A stretch of 64,000 nt of DNA from Thinopyrum elongatum (Eukaryota > Streptophyta > Magnoliopsida > Poales > Poaceae), in NCBI GenBank assembly GCA_011799875.1, contig CM022300.1, positions 233,873,016-233,937,015 of the forward strand, written 5' to 3'. The notes beneath the pieces are model-generated. The model made no database searches. It saw only the letters and a program-made list of their open reading frames with translations, and was not told the origin of the DNA. A program made the translations under genes and the position numbers. Shown here piece after piece: positions 9,395 through 21,187 of the stretch. Position 1 is the stretch's first letter, and each line of letters begins with the position of its first letter.

Positions 9395-11383
9395 TCATAA
9401 ATGGATGTTCTTGGAGTGGAACTGGCAGGCTCCACATTTGGTGACTAGCTCAATTGCATCCTGGAGGGCTGTGGGCCAGTATAAACCCTGTCGGAAAGCT
9501 TTTCCAACTAGGGATCTTGATCCAATGAGGGAGCTGCACATGCCCTTGTGTATCTCTGCTAGCAGCTTCTGTCCATCTTCCCAGCAAATGCACTTCAATT
9601 TCACACCATTTGGCCTTTTTCTGTATAGTGTGTCATCGACAAACTGGTACATATTTGACCTCCGGGCTATTCTTTCAGCTTCTTCTTGCTCTTCGGGAAG
9701 TTCTCCTGTTTGAAGGTAGTGGACTATGTGTTGCACCCAAGTTGGAGCCTGAGGCTCAACAACAAGGACTAATGGCACCTCCTCGTTCTTGGGAGCGCTC
9801 ACCGCGACCGCAAGAACTTGTGGTTCCGCGGGAGGGTGCTGCTCACCAACCGAAGTAGAGTTGTCCCCGGCAACCTCTCTACCAGCGGCTTCGGGAAGCC
9901 CTGCCGGGAGATACCTGCCGGAGTCCAACTTCGTCCTTTTTCTGGCCATCATTGAAGGGGACACTGATGGTTGAGTTAGGTGAAGGACAAAAGTTCCTAG
10001 TTCCACAGGGAGCTTTTGTGCAGCGCACTTTGATAAATGATCAGCAATGTTGTTCTCCGCACGTGGCACGTGCTTTGTTTGTAATCCATCAAAGTGCTCC
10101 TCCAACTTTCTCACTTCCTCTACATATGCCTCCATCAACGGACTCTGGTAATCCTTATTGACTTGTCTCACCACGAGCTGCGAGTCTCCACGGATGATCA
10201 ATTTCTTGATTCCCAACTCCACTGCAATTCTGAGCCCGGCAAGGAGCCCCTCATACTCAGTAGTGTTGTTGGTGGCCTTCTCCCGGGGAAAGTGCATTTG
10301 AACTACATACTTGAGATGCTCTCCGGTGGGCGCAACAAGAAGCACGCCAGCTCCAGTGCCCTGCAACGAGAAAGCACCATCAAAATACATGATCCACTCC
10401 TGAGGCACCTCCTTGCCGGGGATAACTGTCTCTGGTATTTCTTCATCTAGAGTGGGCATCCATTCTGCAATGAAATCTGCCAATGCTCTGCTCTGAATGG
10501 TTGAGGTACTTCCGTACTTCAGGCCAAAGCTTGATAGCTCTAGTGCCCATTCAACTATCCTGCCAGTAGCTTCGGGGTTCCTCAGTATGCGCTGCAGTGG
10601 GAAACGGGTGACAACTGTGATCTCGTGGGCTTGGAAGTAGTGGCGTAGTTTCCTCGAGGCCATGATGAGTCCAAAGATCAGCTTTTGCACTCCAGAGTAC
10701 CTTGACCTAGCCCCCTGTAACAGGGAGCTGACAAAGTACACTGGCCGTTGCACCACTTTCTTCTTTGCCATGGTTTTAGGACTGCCTTCACTAACTTGAT
10801 CTGTTTTTCCTTGATCTGTGTCCAATCCTGCTGCGACTGGTTCAGTTTCATCTTTGGAGGGGACAGTTGTTGCAGCTGCTTCCTCATCCACTTCTCGCTG
10901 CGCCACCAGCACTGCACTAACCACTTGGTTCGTTGCCGCTAAATATAGCAGCAACGGCTCTTGCAGTTTAGGAGCGACTATGGTGGGAGCAGAGGAAAGG
11001 TATGCTTTCAGGTCTTGCAGCGCTGCTTCTGCCTCCGGGGTCCACTTCATCGGTCCTGCCTTCTTCAAAATTTTGAAGAAAGGCAAGGCACGCTCGGCAG
11101 ACTTGGAAATGAATCTACTCAGCGCGGCAACGCATCTAGTCAAACGTCTCACATCTTTAACAGTCCTGGGTGCTTGAATTTGCTCGATTGCCCTGATCTT
11201 GTCTGGGTTGGCCTCTATCCCCCGCTGGGACACAAAGAAACCAAGAATCTTGCCGGAGGGGACACCGAACACACACTTCTCAGGGTTTAGCTTCAAATTG
11301 ATCTTGTGCAATTTTGCAAAGGTCTCTTCCAAATCATGAATGAGTGTTGATCTATCCTTGGTTTTAACCACTATATCATCCAT
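9395..11383 (-). CDS. Tat-1 pol segment: RT C-terminus, RNase H, archaeal-type RNase H, integrase zinc domain
   Basis: A 662-codon open segment begins at the MDDIVVK of the reverse transcriptase YMDD box. Residues 1-90 are the RT thumb and connection (KINLKLNPEKCVFG, KILGFFVSQRGIEANPDK). RNase H follows at about 140-300 with an acidic insert at 165-210. The second RNase H lies at about 328-455 and keeps its acidic residues: D335 (YFDGA), E376 (TTEYEGL), D400 (RGDSQ) and D448 (NIADHL). The last 90 residues are the integrase zinc domain; CGACQF is intact but the second His position reads SSLIGS. It ends at a stop before the integrase core. The start is the first Met after a break, not a true initiation codon. 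Confidence 0.85.
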   Translation of the reverse strand: MDDIVVKTKDRSTLIHDLEETFAKLHKINLKLNPEKCVFGVPSGKILGFFVSQRGIEANPDKIRAIEQIQAPRTVKDVRRLTRCVAALSRFISKSAERALPFFKILKKAGPMKWTPEAEAALQDLKAYLSSAPTIVAPKLQEPLLLYLAATNQVVSAVLVAQREVDEEAAATTVPSKDETEPVAAGLDTDQGKTDQVSEGSPKTMAKKKVVQRPVYFVSSLLQGARSRYSGVQKLIFGLIMASRKLRHYFQAHEITVVTRFPLQRILRNPEATGRIVEWALELSSFGLKYGSTSTIQSRALADFIAEWMPTLDEEIPETVIPGKEVPQEWIMYFDGAFSLQGTGAGVLLVAPTGEHLKYVVQMHFPREKATNNTTEYEGLLAGLRIAVELGIKKLIIRGDSQLVVRQVNKDYQSPLMEAYVEEVRKLEEHFDGLQTKHVPRAENNIADHLSKCAAQKLPVELGTFVLHLTQPSVSPSMMARKRTKLDSGRYLPAGLPEAAGREVAGDNSTSVGEQHPPAEPQVLAVAVSAPKNEEVPLVLVVEPQAPTWVQHIVHYLQTGELPEEQEEAERIARRSNMYQFVDDTLYRKRPNGVKLKCICWEDGQKLLAEIHKGMCSSLIGSRSLVGKAFRQGLYWPTALQDAIELVTKCGACQFHSKNIHL

Positions 11384-12752
11384 GTAAGCTTCTACATTCC
11401 TGTGCAGCTGAGGCTCAAAACCAATTTTTTACTGCCCTTGCAAAAGTGGATCCAGCGCTCTTTAACCCGAAAGGCATCTGTACAAAGCAGTACGTGCCAC
11501 ATGGAGTTATGAATGCGGTCTTCTCTTCGTCTTCCTTGGACCTGAATATCTGATGGTACCCGGAGTACGCATCCAAAAAGGAAAGCAGATCACACCCAGA
11601 AGTGGAGTCTACAATCTAATCAATGCACGACAGGGGGAAAGGGTCCTTCGGGCAAGCCTTGTTCAAGTCTGTGAAGTCTATGCAGAGCCTCCATTTCCCA
11701 TTTTCTTTGCGCACTACTACTGGGTTTGCTAACCACGTTGGATGCAGCACTCCCCTGACTAAACCAGCTGCTTCAAGTTACTTGATTTCCTCGGCAATAA
11801 ACTGTTGCCGCTCCAAAGCTTGCTTTCTGACCTTCTGCTTGATGGGCCGAGCATGAGGACAGACAGCAAGGTGGTGCTCGATTACCTCCCTGGGAACGTC
11901 GGGGATGTCAGATGGTTGCCAAGCAAACACATCGACATTCGCCCACAGGAAGGCAAGGAGCGCACTTTCCTATTTGTCATCAAGGGTGGCGCTGATGGTG
12001 AATGTACCGTTAGCGCCATCCTGCCTGGCCGGGACCTTCTTCACAGCAAGTGAAGCAACCTTGGATCTCTTACTAGTGGAACTCTCCGGCAGGTCATCAA
12101 CAGGTGCAGTGCACTCCGGGGAGGCGCACTTCCCGGATTCCTTGCCGGCATCTCTGCTAGCCTTCTTTCCCTTCTTTGTTTCCTTGGCAGGAGATGCGGC
12201 TTCTGTAGCCTCAACTGCTACCGCGTCCCGATACATCTTGTCCACACATATGATTGCATCTTTCTTGTCTGATGGGATGGAGATGACGCCCATCGGCCCT
12301 GGCATCTTCAAAGTATTGTAGGCATAGTGGGATGCTGCCATGAACTTCGCCAGAGCCGGACGACCAAGAATCCCATTGTATGGCAAGGGAAGTTCAACAA
12401 CGTCAAACACAACCCTCTCGGTCTAGTAGTTCAGCTCTCCACCAAACGTTACTGGCAGCGTAATCTTTCCCTTAAGACGACTCCTACCGGGGTTGATTCC
12501 TTGGAACATGCCAGTAACCTTGAGCTCTTCATCAGGGATCTGTAGCTTGCTGACCACTTTGGGGAAGATCAGATTCAGCCCAGCCCCGCCATCAACTATC
12601 ATCTTTGTGACTTTAAGGTTGCGGATTGTTGGTGAAACCAACAACAGCAAACACCCTACCGCAGTAGTGCGGTCAGGGTGATCCTCTTCATCAAAGATGA
12701 TAGCCGTGTGGGACCACTTGAGCGGCTTCCGGGAGTCTGCAGCTGGCTCCAT
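11384..12752 (-). pseudogene. Tat-1 protease and reverse transcriptase N-terminal part (broken)
   Basis: The protease region at 12752-12423 has the aspartic protease motif in its Tat form (MIVDGGAGLNLI, near 12600). A linker frame (LPYNGILGRPALAKFMA) runs to 11970. RT fingers and palm follow with VVRKENGKWRLCIDF, DLNKACPKDPFPLSC, FLDAYSGYHQI and FITPYGTYCFVQMPFGLK. Breaks include a stop near 12424, a stop just after SCID (about 11617) and a frameshift near 11425 just before the YMDD box. Domain order and spacing are normal for the lineage. Confidence 0.8.
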
Positions 12753-14915
12753 GGCATTGACCTCACGTGCCCACTACTTGAGCTGACGGTGAAATGAGTG
12801 CAGGGACGCACCTCCGTCAACGCACATGGCTTCAGTTGCTTTCTAGAATTCTTGCTTGCTGGTTTCTTCCTCACCTTCTTCGTCACTCACATCATCCCCT
12901 TCTTTCTTCTCACGGCCTCTAGCAGGCTTCTCTTTTTGTTGAGGGGCCTTACCGCGGCGGCCCCCCTACTGCCCTGGCCTTATCCGCCAGCACCTTCTTG
13001 GTCTCTCTCCCTGTCGCGCTTCTCATATTCTGCCTTTTACTTTTTAACAAGCTGCTCGACTTGGTGGCATTCTTGAAAATCATGACCTTTAGTGCGGTGG
13101 ATTTTGCAGTATGGCCCATCGGACTTCCCAGCTTTCTCTGCCGCCGCAGCCTCCCGGCAATCAGTGCACGTGGCAGCCTCCTTGCCGGGGGCTTTGGTTT
13201 TGGCCTTCGTGCCAGTGCCGAGATCGCCAGAGCCCTCAACAGCCAATACTGACTTCTCCTTGTGTTTCTTGTTGCACCTCTGGCTCCTCCTCTTCGGGTC
13301 AGCTGTCTCGTCGTCGTCCTCTGAATCAACCTCACTGCCATCCTCCTCCCCGGGGAGTCGCCTTCATTCCTCAGCCCGAGCACATTTATCTGCCAAGGTG
13401 TATAACTCATTGACGGTCTTGGGCAGCCGGACGTTCATTTTGGACCATATCCTTCTGTTGCGCACGTTCAAATGTAACGCGGCAATCACTGCTGCTGGGT
13501 GTATCTCTGGAATGTTACGGTGTACTCGACTGAACCTCTGCATATACTTCCGCAAGCTCTCCCCTTCCTTCTGTGGAAGGACTTGCAAGTCACTAGGCCG
13601 CCCGGGCTCTTGATGGCCACCCGTGAAGGCGCCAACAAATTCATTGCACAAGTCAGCCCATGATGAGATGGAGTTCTCTGGCAGGTGCATCAGCCACGAC
13701 CTCACATTTGGCTTGAGTGCCAAAGGGAAGTAGTTGGCGAACACCTTTTCATCCCTGCCCCCGGCAGCTTGAACAGCAATTGTGTAAATGCTCAGGAACT
13801 CTGCCGGGTTTAACTTTCCATCATATTTTTCTGGTAACTGAGGCTTGAAGGCACGGGCAGACGGCCAGCGGACCTGCCGCAGCTCACGAGTGAACGCAGG
13901 GCACCCAACCTCGAAAGGAAGGTACCCGCCAGCACCGGGTGCGGGCTCGTCATCGCCTGCGCCATTACGCCTGTTAGATTGACGGCGGGTCTCTCGACGT
14001 CGTTCTATTGTGACGCGCGCATCTTCCCTTCGTCGATCCTCCGGGACCTGCTACTGATCCTGGTGGGCTCGTGGATCAGAAGAGGCCATCGATGCTTCGT
14101 CGGGTTTGTGGACATGTTGCTCTTGCTGCTGCCTTTGGGTTTGCTGCCGCGGTGGGGACTGCACCACCAGTGTGGCCCCCTCAACACGGCCAGCAGTCCG
14201 GGCTGCTATTGTTGTTCGCGGGTACCGCGATGGTTCTGTCTGCTGAGATTTTTTGGCTTCAGCGAAGCCGATCAAACTCTGGATGGTGGCTCTCCACTCA
14301 TGCATTTGATCAGCTGCCGGTGGGAATCTTAGCAGAAGTTGGGCCCGCGCCATGGCTTCCGTAGCTGTGCTTGGCATAGCTGACGAGGCAGACCGTGACG
14401 TCGCTCGACTCCTGGTAGCACCAGCAGGGGCGTCGCCGCATTCTTGCCATCGCGAACCGGTCGCCAAGGCAATTTGGTGATGAGTAGGGCACTCTCGGGG
14501 ATTGGCAACCCCATTCGGCGCTCCGTCTTGCTCGCCTTGCTCCGGGCAAGGCGCGTACCCAATAGCCGCACCTGTGGTAGGCACTGCTAGAGGGTCATGA
14601 CTTGCGCAGAGCGGGCGTCGTTGCTGCGGCTCCACCTGCTAATGCGGTGGGGAGGTTGAGACTGAACATTCCCTCCACCCGTGGCTTGCGGGTTATGGCC
14701 GTCGGGATGTTGTTGATGCTGTCCTTCCCCGGCGTCTCCTGCTCCAGCTTCGACCGTGGGGGACACAACGACGGTGCTGCCTGCGCCGGTCGCGTCACCG
14801 CGGTACCCACCTCGCCTAACGCCGATGCGACGCCTACGGCGTCTGCGTCCACGTGCGAGGGGGCCTTCGAAGTGGAAGGGTGCGTAGTCATGCCGGGTTT
14901 CTTCTTGGACGCCAT
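12753..14915 (-). pseudogene. Tat-1 gag (broken)
   Basis: The first ATG after the primer site is at 14915 (MASKKKPGMTTHPS). This frame stops at 14595 and others continue. The capsid-like retrotransposon gag domain lies at 13744-13364 (NYFPLALKPNVRSWLMHLPE, WADLCNEFVGAF, ESLRKYMQRFSRV). A zinc-knuckle variant C-x2-H-x4-H-x4-C (YCKIHRTKGHDFQEC) lies near 13100. Gag packages the element RNA into particles. The frame is interrupted several times, with Pro/Gln-rich and basic stretches in the variable N-terminal part. Confidence 0.75.
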
Positions 14916-14981
14916 GGATGAAGACGATGATGATGATGATCGACGCGCTGTTCACAGCGTCGGGTTCGCGCAAGCGTTTCC

Positions 14982-15002
14982 CCTTACCTGGTGTGCCAAA
15001 GA
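14982..15002 (-). other. Tat-1 primer binding site
   Basis: On the minus strand, TTTGGCACACCAGGTAAGG follows the LTR end CCATGACA within a few bases. It resembles the TTGGCGCGCCAGG-type primer site of related cereal gypsy elements. The exact tRNA is not assigned. Confidence 0.55.
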
Positions 15003-15925
15003 TGTCATGGAAGAACATGGTCACCTATGGGGCCGTCGGCCCCTTGTGGTTCGGCAAGGGGGAAGATCACGTTGCACAAAGAGCGGAGGCCATGAAACAG
15101 TACGGCGGTGGTGACACTGGTGGTTTTTACCCAGGTTTGGGCCGCTGGGAAGCGTAAAACCCTACTCCTACTTTGGTGGATTGGATGGAGGAACACGATG
15201 ACCACGCATCGCTCAAGCCCGGCAAGGTGGCCTCGGGGAGAGATGCTACGCGCGTACAAGTATGCAAGGGTCCGAATCCTTTGCTAGTTTGCCTTGGACC
15301 TCCTTTTATAGCTCAAGGGGTAACCACAGTGGCAAAACAGTCTTTATCTAGTGATTAGATAGCTAACAGTGCTATCATACCTAACTCTGGCAGTTAGGAC
15401 AAAGTGCATTAAATGCACTGCTAGGTGTCGTGCTGAGGGTGAAGCCCGGCAAGCCTGCCGTGCCGCTTAATCATCTTTTGCTTATCTGTTCGACACGCCT
15501 CTGGATGGGTGTCACATGAGAGTAACCTATCTTCTAACATGCTGCCACATGCTTGGTGGTAGCCACTTAATCACTTGGAGGCTTGACACCGCATTGATAA
15601 GTGATTTGCGTTGTGGTGCGGTGGAGCGATGGTGCCTTGGCGGGAGTCCTCACCCTTGGCAAACCCAGCAAGCCTGCTGGGCAAATCTTGGACTTGTCCC
15701 TGGGGCGGCTTCGACCCGGCCAGGCTCTCCTGCCCGGCAAGGGAGGCCTTCCCAAGGTGATGCTCTGCTGTCTTGTTTGACTTGGTCTTCTTGGTACGCT
15801 CCTTGATCTCACGAAGAGCGGTTCCTCTGGCTTGGTCTTGTTTTGTAGTTTGGTGCTGGACATGCGACGCCAGCACACCTGTGCATTAGTCCGGGCAACG
15901 AACATGAATGTTTGTTGCACCGACA
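15003..15925 (-). repeat. Tat-1 5' LTR (complete, about 923 bp)
   Basis: On the minus strand it starts TGTCGGTGCAACAAAC at 15925 and ends ATGACA at 15003, followed by the primer site. It aligns with 5676-6147 in its first half. A TATA box sits at 15304-15310. Confidence 0.8.
15304..15310 (-). promoter_or_regulatory. TATA box in the Tat-1 5' LTR
   Basis: On the minus strand GAGCTATAAAAGGAGG lies inside the LTR about 300 bases before its end, the expected position for the genomic transcript promoter. Confidence 0.6.
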
Positions 15926-16740
15926 CCGAGGGAACCTCGCACCGGGGGAGAGCCGCTGTGGAGATGTCGCCGGCGGCGCCTGCTTCAAGGTAGCAGCGCC
16001 ATGGGGGTGCGGGATCGAGCACCGTCGGGGCCGAGAGGTCGAGTTAAGGAGAAGGTGTGATGCGATGAGTGTACAACCTCTTTGGTGGCGCCGAATAGGC
16101 CTCGGCTTCGTCCGAGGAGTCGGTGAGGATGCTGTGGTTCCGGTGGAGCAGGTTAAGGCGGTGTTGTGGGGATGGATCAGCCGTGATATACGATGCGATC
16201 GTCGGAGCAACTCCTTGGAGGTGGAGGACGGGGCGGCTGAACCGGCGAGACGATGAGATCGATGATGGATCCTCATCCGGGGCGGTGGATGAGGGACGTC
16301 GAGCTGTTGCGGTGGACGACGTCGTCGAGGAAGAGGCTCCGGCTGGGCAGCGGTGGGGTGGCGGACGGAGGGGGTGGGGTTTCGCGGCTGGATCAGAGAG
16401 GTTATGGCGGCCTGGGATTTCAAATGGCGAAAAGGAGGTGATGGGAGGGGGGAACCATGACTTAGGAACGTGCTTGTCCAAAATGTAGGGTGTATTACAA
16501 AAGTACCCCCACCAATTTGAACTAGCGGCCCTTTCGGCTCAGGGTTAGAAGGGGATTTCGCGTGTTGGGATTTGGCAGCTGGAGGGATTTTTTGCGCGCG
16601 TTGTAATTTCGGGATGGCAAGGCGCGGGTTGTGAAGGCGCGAGTTTTGGGAGCATGATATCTGAATCTTCGGGATAACAAGGCGCGGGTTGAAATTTAGG
16701 GACAACCCTAACGTGTAATAATGTACGTACCAAATCAATT
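15926..16740. other. GC-rich unassigned flank
   Basis: CpG-rich sequence with long but unconvincing ORFs on both strands (minus-strand frames are rich in Pro, Ser and Arg). Two similar short stretches AAGGCGCGGGTTG occur at about 16619 and 16679. It could be a promoter and first-exon relic or part of another element; I recognise nothing specific. CCGAG at 15926-15930 is a possible target duplication of Tat-1, but its partner is lost. Confidence 0.3.
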
Positions 16741-17310
16741 CGCACTTCCCTCAACGAAAAAAAACAAAAAAAATAAAACTATTCACACCACACAAAGAGA
16801 GAGTCTTGTCCCGTTTTACTGTACAAATGCTATTCAAAGCTATGAATCCATGTTATGTCCAATTAAATTTTTTCGCTGGCTGTATAATGCATGTAACCTA
16901 CTCATACGAACATTTTAGTGCATTCCAAATGTCTATACTACCGCTGCAATTCGAACTAAATTTGAATTCGTTTCTCTATTTGAATAAGAATCTACAATCA
17001 TGATTGTTGCCAAGTTAAACCATCATTCGTATATTATCTTAACAACACACCACATGATTACTATAGAGATAGATATGAACTATGTGTACTATATGAACTC
17101 GAATTCAAAATTTTGAATACACTTGCTGTTGATTCCAAATAATAGTACATTTGATGTACTAACTAGATCTTCATAACCTAAACCATGTTTCATACGTACA
17201 CTGTGTTTATCACACAAAGTATAGTGCCCCGCCCCCTACATTATGACAAGTATTTAACCCTGAGCTGCAAAACCCGCACATTATCACAAATTCAAATAAA
17301 TGTTCTATAT
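16741..17310. other. AT-rich flank left of the Sukkula-like element
   Basis: No gene is visible. There is an A-rich run at 16757-16778, and GAATTC-containing inverted motifs (TTTGAATTCG near 16971; CTCGAATTCAAAATTTTGAA near 17099). It was once contiguous with 28661 onward, before the Sukkula-like insertion. Confidence 0.4.
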
Positions 17311-17315
17311 TATAT
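17311..17315. repeat. Target site duplication TATAT (left)
   Basis: TATAT lies directly before the left LTR and is repeated directly after the right LTR at 28656-28660. Confidence 0.85.
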
Positions 17316-19838
17316 TGTAGTGCCCAAGATGCGATTCTATCCCAATCACGTGACAAACTCATGATTGGGGCACAGCCGCATTTCGAGTGCATAGCAAGGT
17401 GGATATCATTACAACATACCATGTACTGAATAGATGAGAATACAAGATAAAGGCTTACACTCGCCACAAGCTACAACATGAATGCAATAGTTCATCAATA
17501 CATAGCAATCATCATACAGAAGAGCAGGATCCAACTACGGATGAAATCAAACGAAAAAGAAGAACGATATCCACCCTGCTAATCCCAGGCTCTCGACCCG
17601 GAACCTATCCCTTGATCGAAGAAGAAGCAGAAGAAGAGCTCCAAAACAAGTAAACATCACTCTCACATCATGATCATCGCATTACCTGTACTTGCAACTA
17701 TTGTTGTAGTAATCTGTGAGCCACGAGGACTCAGCAATCCCATGGCCATGGGTATCAAGACTAGCAAAGCTTAATGGGTAAGGAATGGATAAGTGGTGAG
17801 GTTGCAGCAGCACTAAGCATTGCCTGGTGGCTAACTTATAAGTACAAGAATACGATGAGAAACTATGCAAAAGGTCTTAAACTAGTAATGATCAAGAAGT
17901 GATCCTGAACTACTTATGTTCAAACATAACCCAACCGTGTTCTCTTCTCAAACTCACTCGAAAAGAGACGGTCACGGTTATGCACGCGGTTGGTGAATTT
18001 TAATTCGGATCTGGTGTCAAGTTCTCTACAACCGGATATTAAAAATTCCCATCTGCCACATAACCGCAGGCACGGCTTTCGAAAGATCAAACCCTGCAGG
18101 GGTGTCCCAACTTAGTCCATCACAAACTCTCATGATCAGCGGAGGAACATTCTCCATCCTGGAACAACCCGATCAAGCTCGGAATCCCGGTTCACAAGAC
18201 ATTTCGACAATGGTAAAACAAAACCAGCAAGACCACCCGATGTGCCGACAATCCCGATAGGAGCCGCATGTATCTCGTTCTTAGGGCACACCGGATGGGC
18301 AATACGTCGGGTTGGCTGAGACCCTGGTTGCCCAGGGGGCGCCGGACATCGCCCAGTTTGGACCAACACTCATGAGGAGCACTGGCCTGGGGTTGTTGAT
18401 TAATTATCCTCGGGGCCTGGGAAGTCCCTATGCAAGTTTTAGTTGTTATTAGGCAAATGGTAAAACCAATGTTGGGCCTTGCTGGAAGATTTTTATTCAA
18501 AGCGAACTGTCGAGGGGGGGCATAAACCCCGACCGTGTTAGGAACGCAAAATCAAGGAACATAACACCGGTATGACGGAAACTAGGGCGGCAAGAGTGGA
18601 ACAAAACACCAGGCAAAAGGCCAAGCCTTCCAACCTTTACCAAGTATATAGATGCATTAATTAAATAAGAGATATTGTGATATCCCATGATATCCATGTC
18701 CCAACATGGAACAACCTGCAACTGCACCTGCAACTAGCAACGCTATAAGAGGGGCAGAGCAAAGCGGTAACATAGCCAAACAACGGTTTGCTGGGATGGT
18801 GAAAAAAGATTAGAGGTTGTTCATGGCAATTTGGGAGGCTTGATAAACAAGTGGTAGGTAGCGCGACATAGCGATAGCATTGAGACAACTAGCAAGCAAA
18901 GATAGTAGTGGTATCCAGGGTAATGATCATCTTGCCTGAAATACCGCTAGGAAGAAGACTGAATCCATGAAGTAGATGAACCAACGTAGTCGAACGGATC
19001 CTCACAATCGCAACATAACCGGAACTATCAAGGAGAAGCGCAACCGGAAAGAAGCAAACATCATGGTAAACAACCATCGCATAAACATGACATGATGCAC
19101 AATCAAGTATGATGCATGTCCATTTTAATGAAGCATGCCATGGCAAGTGCAACAAACAATACTACAAATTAAGTGGAGCTCAAAATGCAATGAGTTGCAT
19201 AATGACGGAACTTCACAACAATTATTTAGTTCTCTCCCATTTATGTAAAAGACAATATTAAATGTTGGTTGACATGGCAAGAGGTGAAGCATAATAAAAC
19301 TACCTATCTAGGCAAGTTTAAATGAGGCCGAAACAACAAAAAACAATTCCGGAAAATCACCCTGTGCATATTTTGAATTTGGTACTGTTCTGCCTAAACC
19401 ATATTTTAAAGTTGTTAAACATGTAAAATAAGTGCACCATGGTAATCTATGCATTTTTCTAAGCAAGTTACATATATAATTTATTTAATTTGGAGCTACG
19501 GTTAATTAGTTATGAAATACACCATTTTAGCAAGTCATCTATGCAAATTAATGCAAACAGCAATTTAAACATTTTAGACATGGATGAAAGTTGCATATTA
19601 TGAAACTAGATGAAATTCTAAGCATTTTACATGTATAAAGTATTTACATATGATGCACGGTTGTGAAGTTATTAAATGCATGAACTAGAGGGACTTTTCT
19701 GTAAAATTGACGTTCTCTGGATAATTAGAAAATTCGTCCTGGAAGGAAAAAAACACCACGGGCTGAAACTGGGGTGGACTGGGCGCAGGACTGTGGGTGG
19801 CTCACCATGGGCTCTTGCCCCGGTCGGTGGAGCAGGAG

Positions 19839-20330
19839 CTAGCGGCTTGGGAGAAGGAGGCTGGCCCAAGTGACGAAGTGGGGGTGGCCTGGTCGAGGCA
19901 AAACGACACGGCGGCATCGCCCCTGCTCAACGCAGAGGAGGCAGCATCGAGCAGTTGCTCGAATCCCGAACAGGAAGAGGGCTTGGCGGTGGCTTGAGGT
20001 ATCTCTGGCGAGGCGAAGTGATGGCTGGGCGCGGATCCGACGGAAGTTGACGGAGGACGGCCGGATCCAGGCGGGGGAGGCGCATGGAGGTGGGCGCTCG
20101 TTCCCGTGTGCACGAAGGCAGGAGGCGAAGCGGGGGACTTGGCGCGGGGACGACGAGGCGAGGACGGTGTTCTCCGGCGAGGGGAGGTCGGCGGGGTCCT
20201 GGACGGCGACGCGGGGACTGACTTGAGGCGCAGGGGAGGAAGCGGGACTTGGCACGGCAGCGGATGCAGGAGACGGCGGCGTCGGGACCTCGAGGTCGAG
20301 CTCAGGCCATGGCTTCCACGGCTCCTGCAT
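19839..20330 (-). other. ORF within the Sukkula-like LTR (probably not a gene)
   Basis: The frame from ATG 20330 (MQEPWKPWPEL) runs Pro/Ser/Ala-rich for about 160 codons and lies about 450 bases downstream of the LTR TATA box. The other LTR has the same ATG at 27811, with similar residues for about 120 codons before an indel shifts the frame. It is within the leader of any LTR-driven transcript. Composition is low-complexity and no domain is recognised, so I treat it as an ORF of doubtful meaning. Confidence 0.3.
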
Positions 20331-20781
20331 GGGGAGAGAACAGAGAGTTGAGAGAATCGAGAGAGAAAGAGAAGGCAGAGAGCAGGGTAAGGAGAGGGGC
20401 AACGGGGTAGCGGCCTGGTGGTGGTGCTCGTCTCCGGCGAGCTGGCAGGTGACGCGCGGGGCAACGGTGGTGCCTAGTAGAGGAAGCATACGGGAGGGGC
20501 TCCAGAAGAAGCTCCTCTTCCCTGGATCGAGAGGAGACAGGGCCTTCGGCAGAGCGAGGAGGATCTCCTCTCCTTGGATCATGCGCACGCGGCAGAGCGC
20601 TCTGCGCGGCAGGGCGAAGGGATCGAGCGTGATCGGGTTGCTGGTAGGTGGGTTGGATCGGGCAGGATCCCGATGAAGAAGGAGACCAGGAGGATTCGCT
20701 GGTTGGTCCGATGGAGAAAACGAGTGGCGGCGCACTGATGGAATGGATGGATGGATGGGACAAGGTCTAGGGTTAGGTGTT

Positions 20782-20789
20782 TATTTATA
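20782..20789 (-). promoter_or_regulatory. TATA box, Sukkula-like left LTR
   Basis: The minus strand reads CCTATAAATAAACACC here. The right LTR has CCTATAAATAGACACC at 28264-28271. The right one would drive the element RNA. Confidence 0.6.
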
Positions 20790-21174
20790 GGAAGGGGCTA
20801 GATTTTTGGGCCCTCCGATTAGATCGGATGGTCGAGAATAAAGAGGCTAGGGAAGCCCAAATAGATAACCAAAGATATTTTAGGGATGTTTGAGGTTGAT
20901 TCGGACCCAACGGTGACGACTACCTGGGTCGGGTTCGAGGAAGTTTTCGGACGCACGCGAGGGGGTCTGAGAGAGGTCGACGAAGACAAAGGGCCTGACA
21001 AAAGGTCAACGGAGGCAAGCGAGAAGCAGCAACTACGAACAACTATGAGTTTTATGAAAACATGCGGATGCAATGCACATGATGACATGATGAAATGCAA
21101 CAAACCAAATAAAACACACGGCGACAACGAAATAACTGGAAGGCATCTGGAGCGTCGGTCTTGGGTCGTCACAA

Positions 21175-21187
21175 CACTCCCCCACTT
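21175..21187 (-). other. Sukkula-like polypurine tract
   Basis: The minus strand reads AAGTGGGGGAGTG directly before the 3' LTR. Confidence 0.75.

Larger units (their letters stand above)
5676..15925 (-). mobile_element. Ty3/gypsy retrotransposon, Tat lineage (Tat-1)
   Basis: Read on the minus strand, the order is 5' LTR (15003-15925), primer site, gag, protease, reverse transcriptase, RNase H, archaeal-type RNase H, integrase, a long non-pol region with an antisense gene, polypurine tract, and a 3' LTR cut at 5675. The second RNase H and the cargo-bearing region before the 3' LTR mark it as Tat lineage. The pol frames carry several stops and frameshifts, and two integrase catalytic residues are replaced, so it is dead. 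Over the shared part the LTRs differ at about 30 positions by hand count, so it is older than Tat-2. No target duplication can be scored because the left end is lost to the CACTA-like insertion. Confidence 0.9.
17316..21173 (-). repeat. Sukkula-like 3' LTR
   Basis: 3,858 bp, matching 24817-28655 nearly throughout with small indels. One of these is extra sequence near 19633-19650, where the right copy is shorter. The minus-strand start TGTGACGACCC is at 21173. Confidence 0.9.

Noticed and set aside
8546..14364. Many plus-strand ORFs across Tat-1 gag-pol
   Set aside because: They are shadows of the minus-strand gag-pol frames, which carry recognisable motifs.
15809..16738. 309-codon minus-strand ORF spanning the Tat-1 LTR border and the GC-rich flank
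   Set aside because: It crosses an LTR boundary, is Pro/Ser/Arg-rich, and competing long ORFs exist on the other strand.
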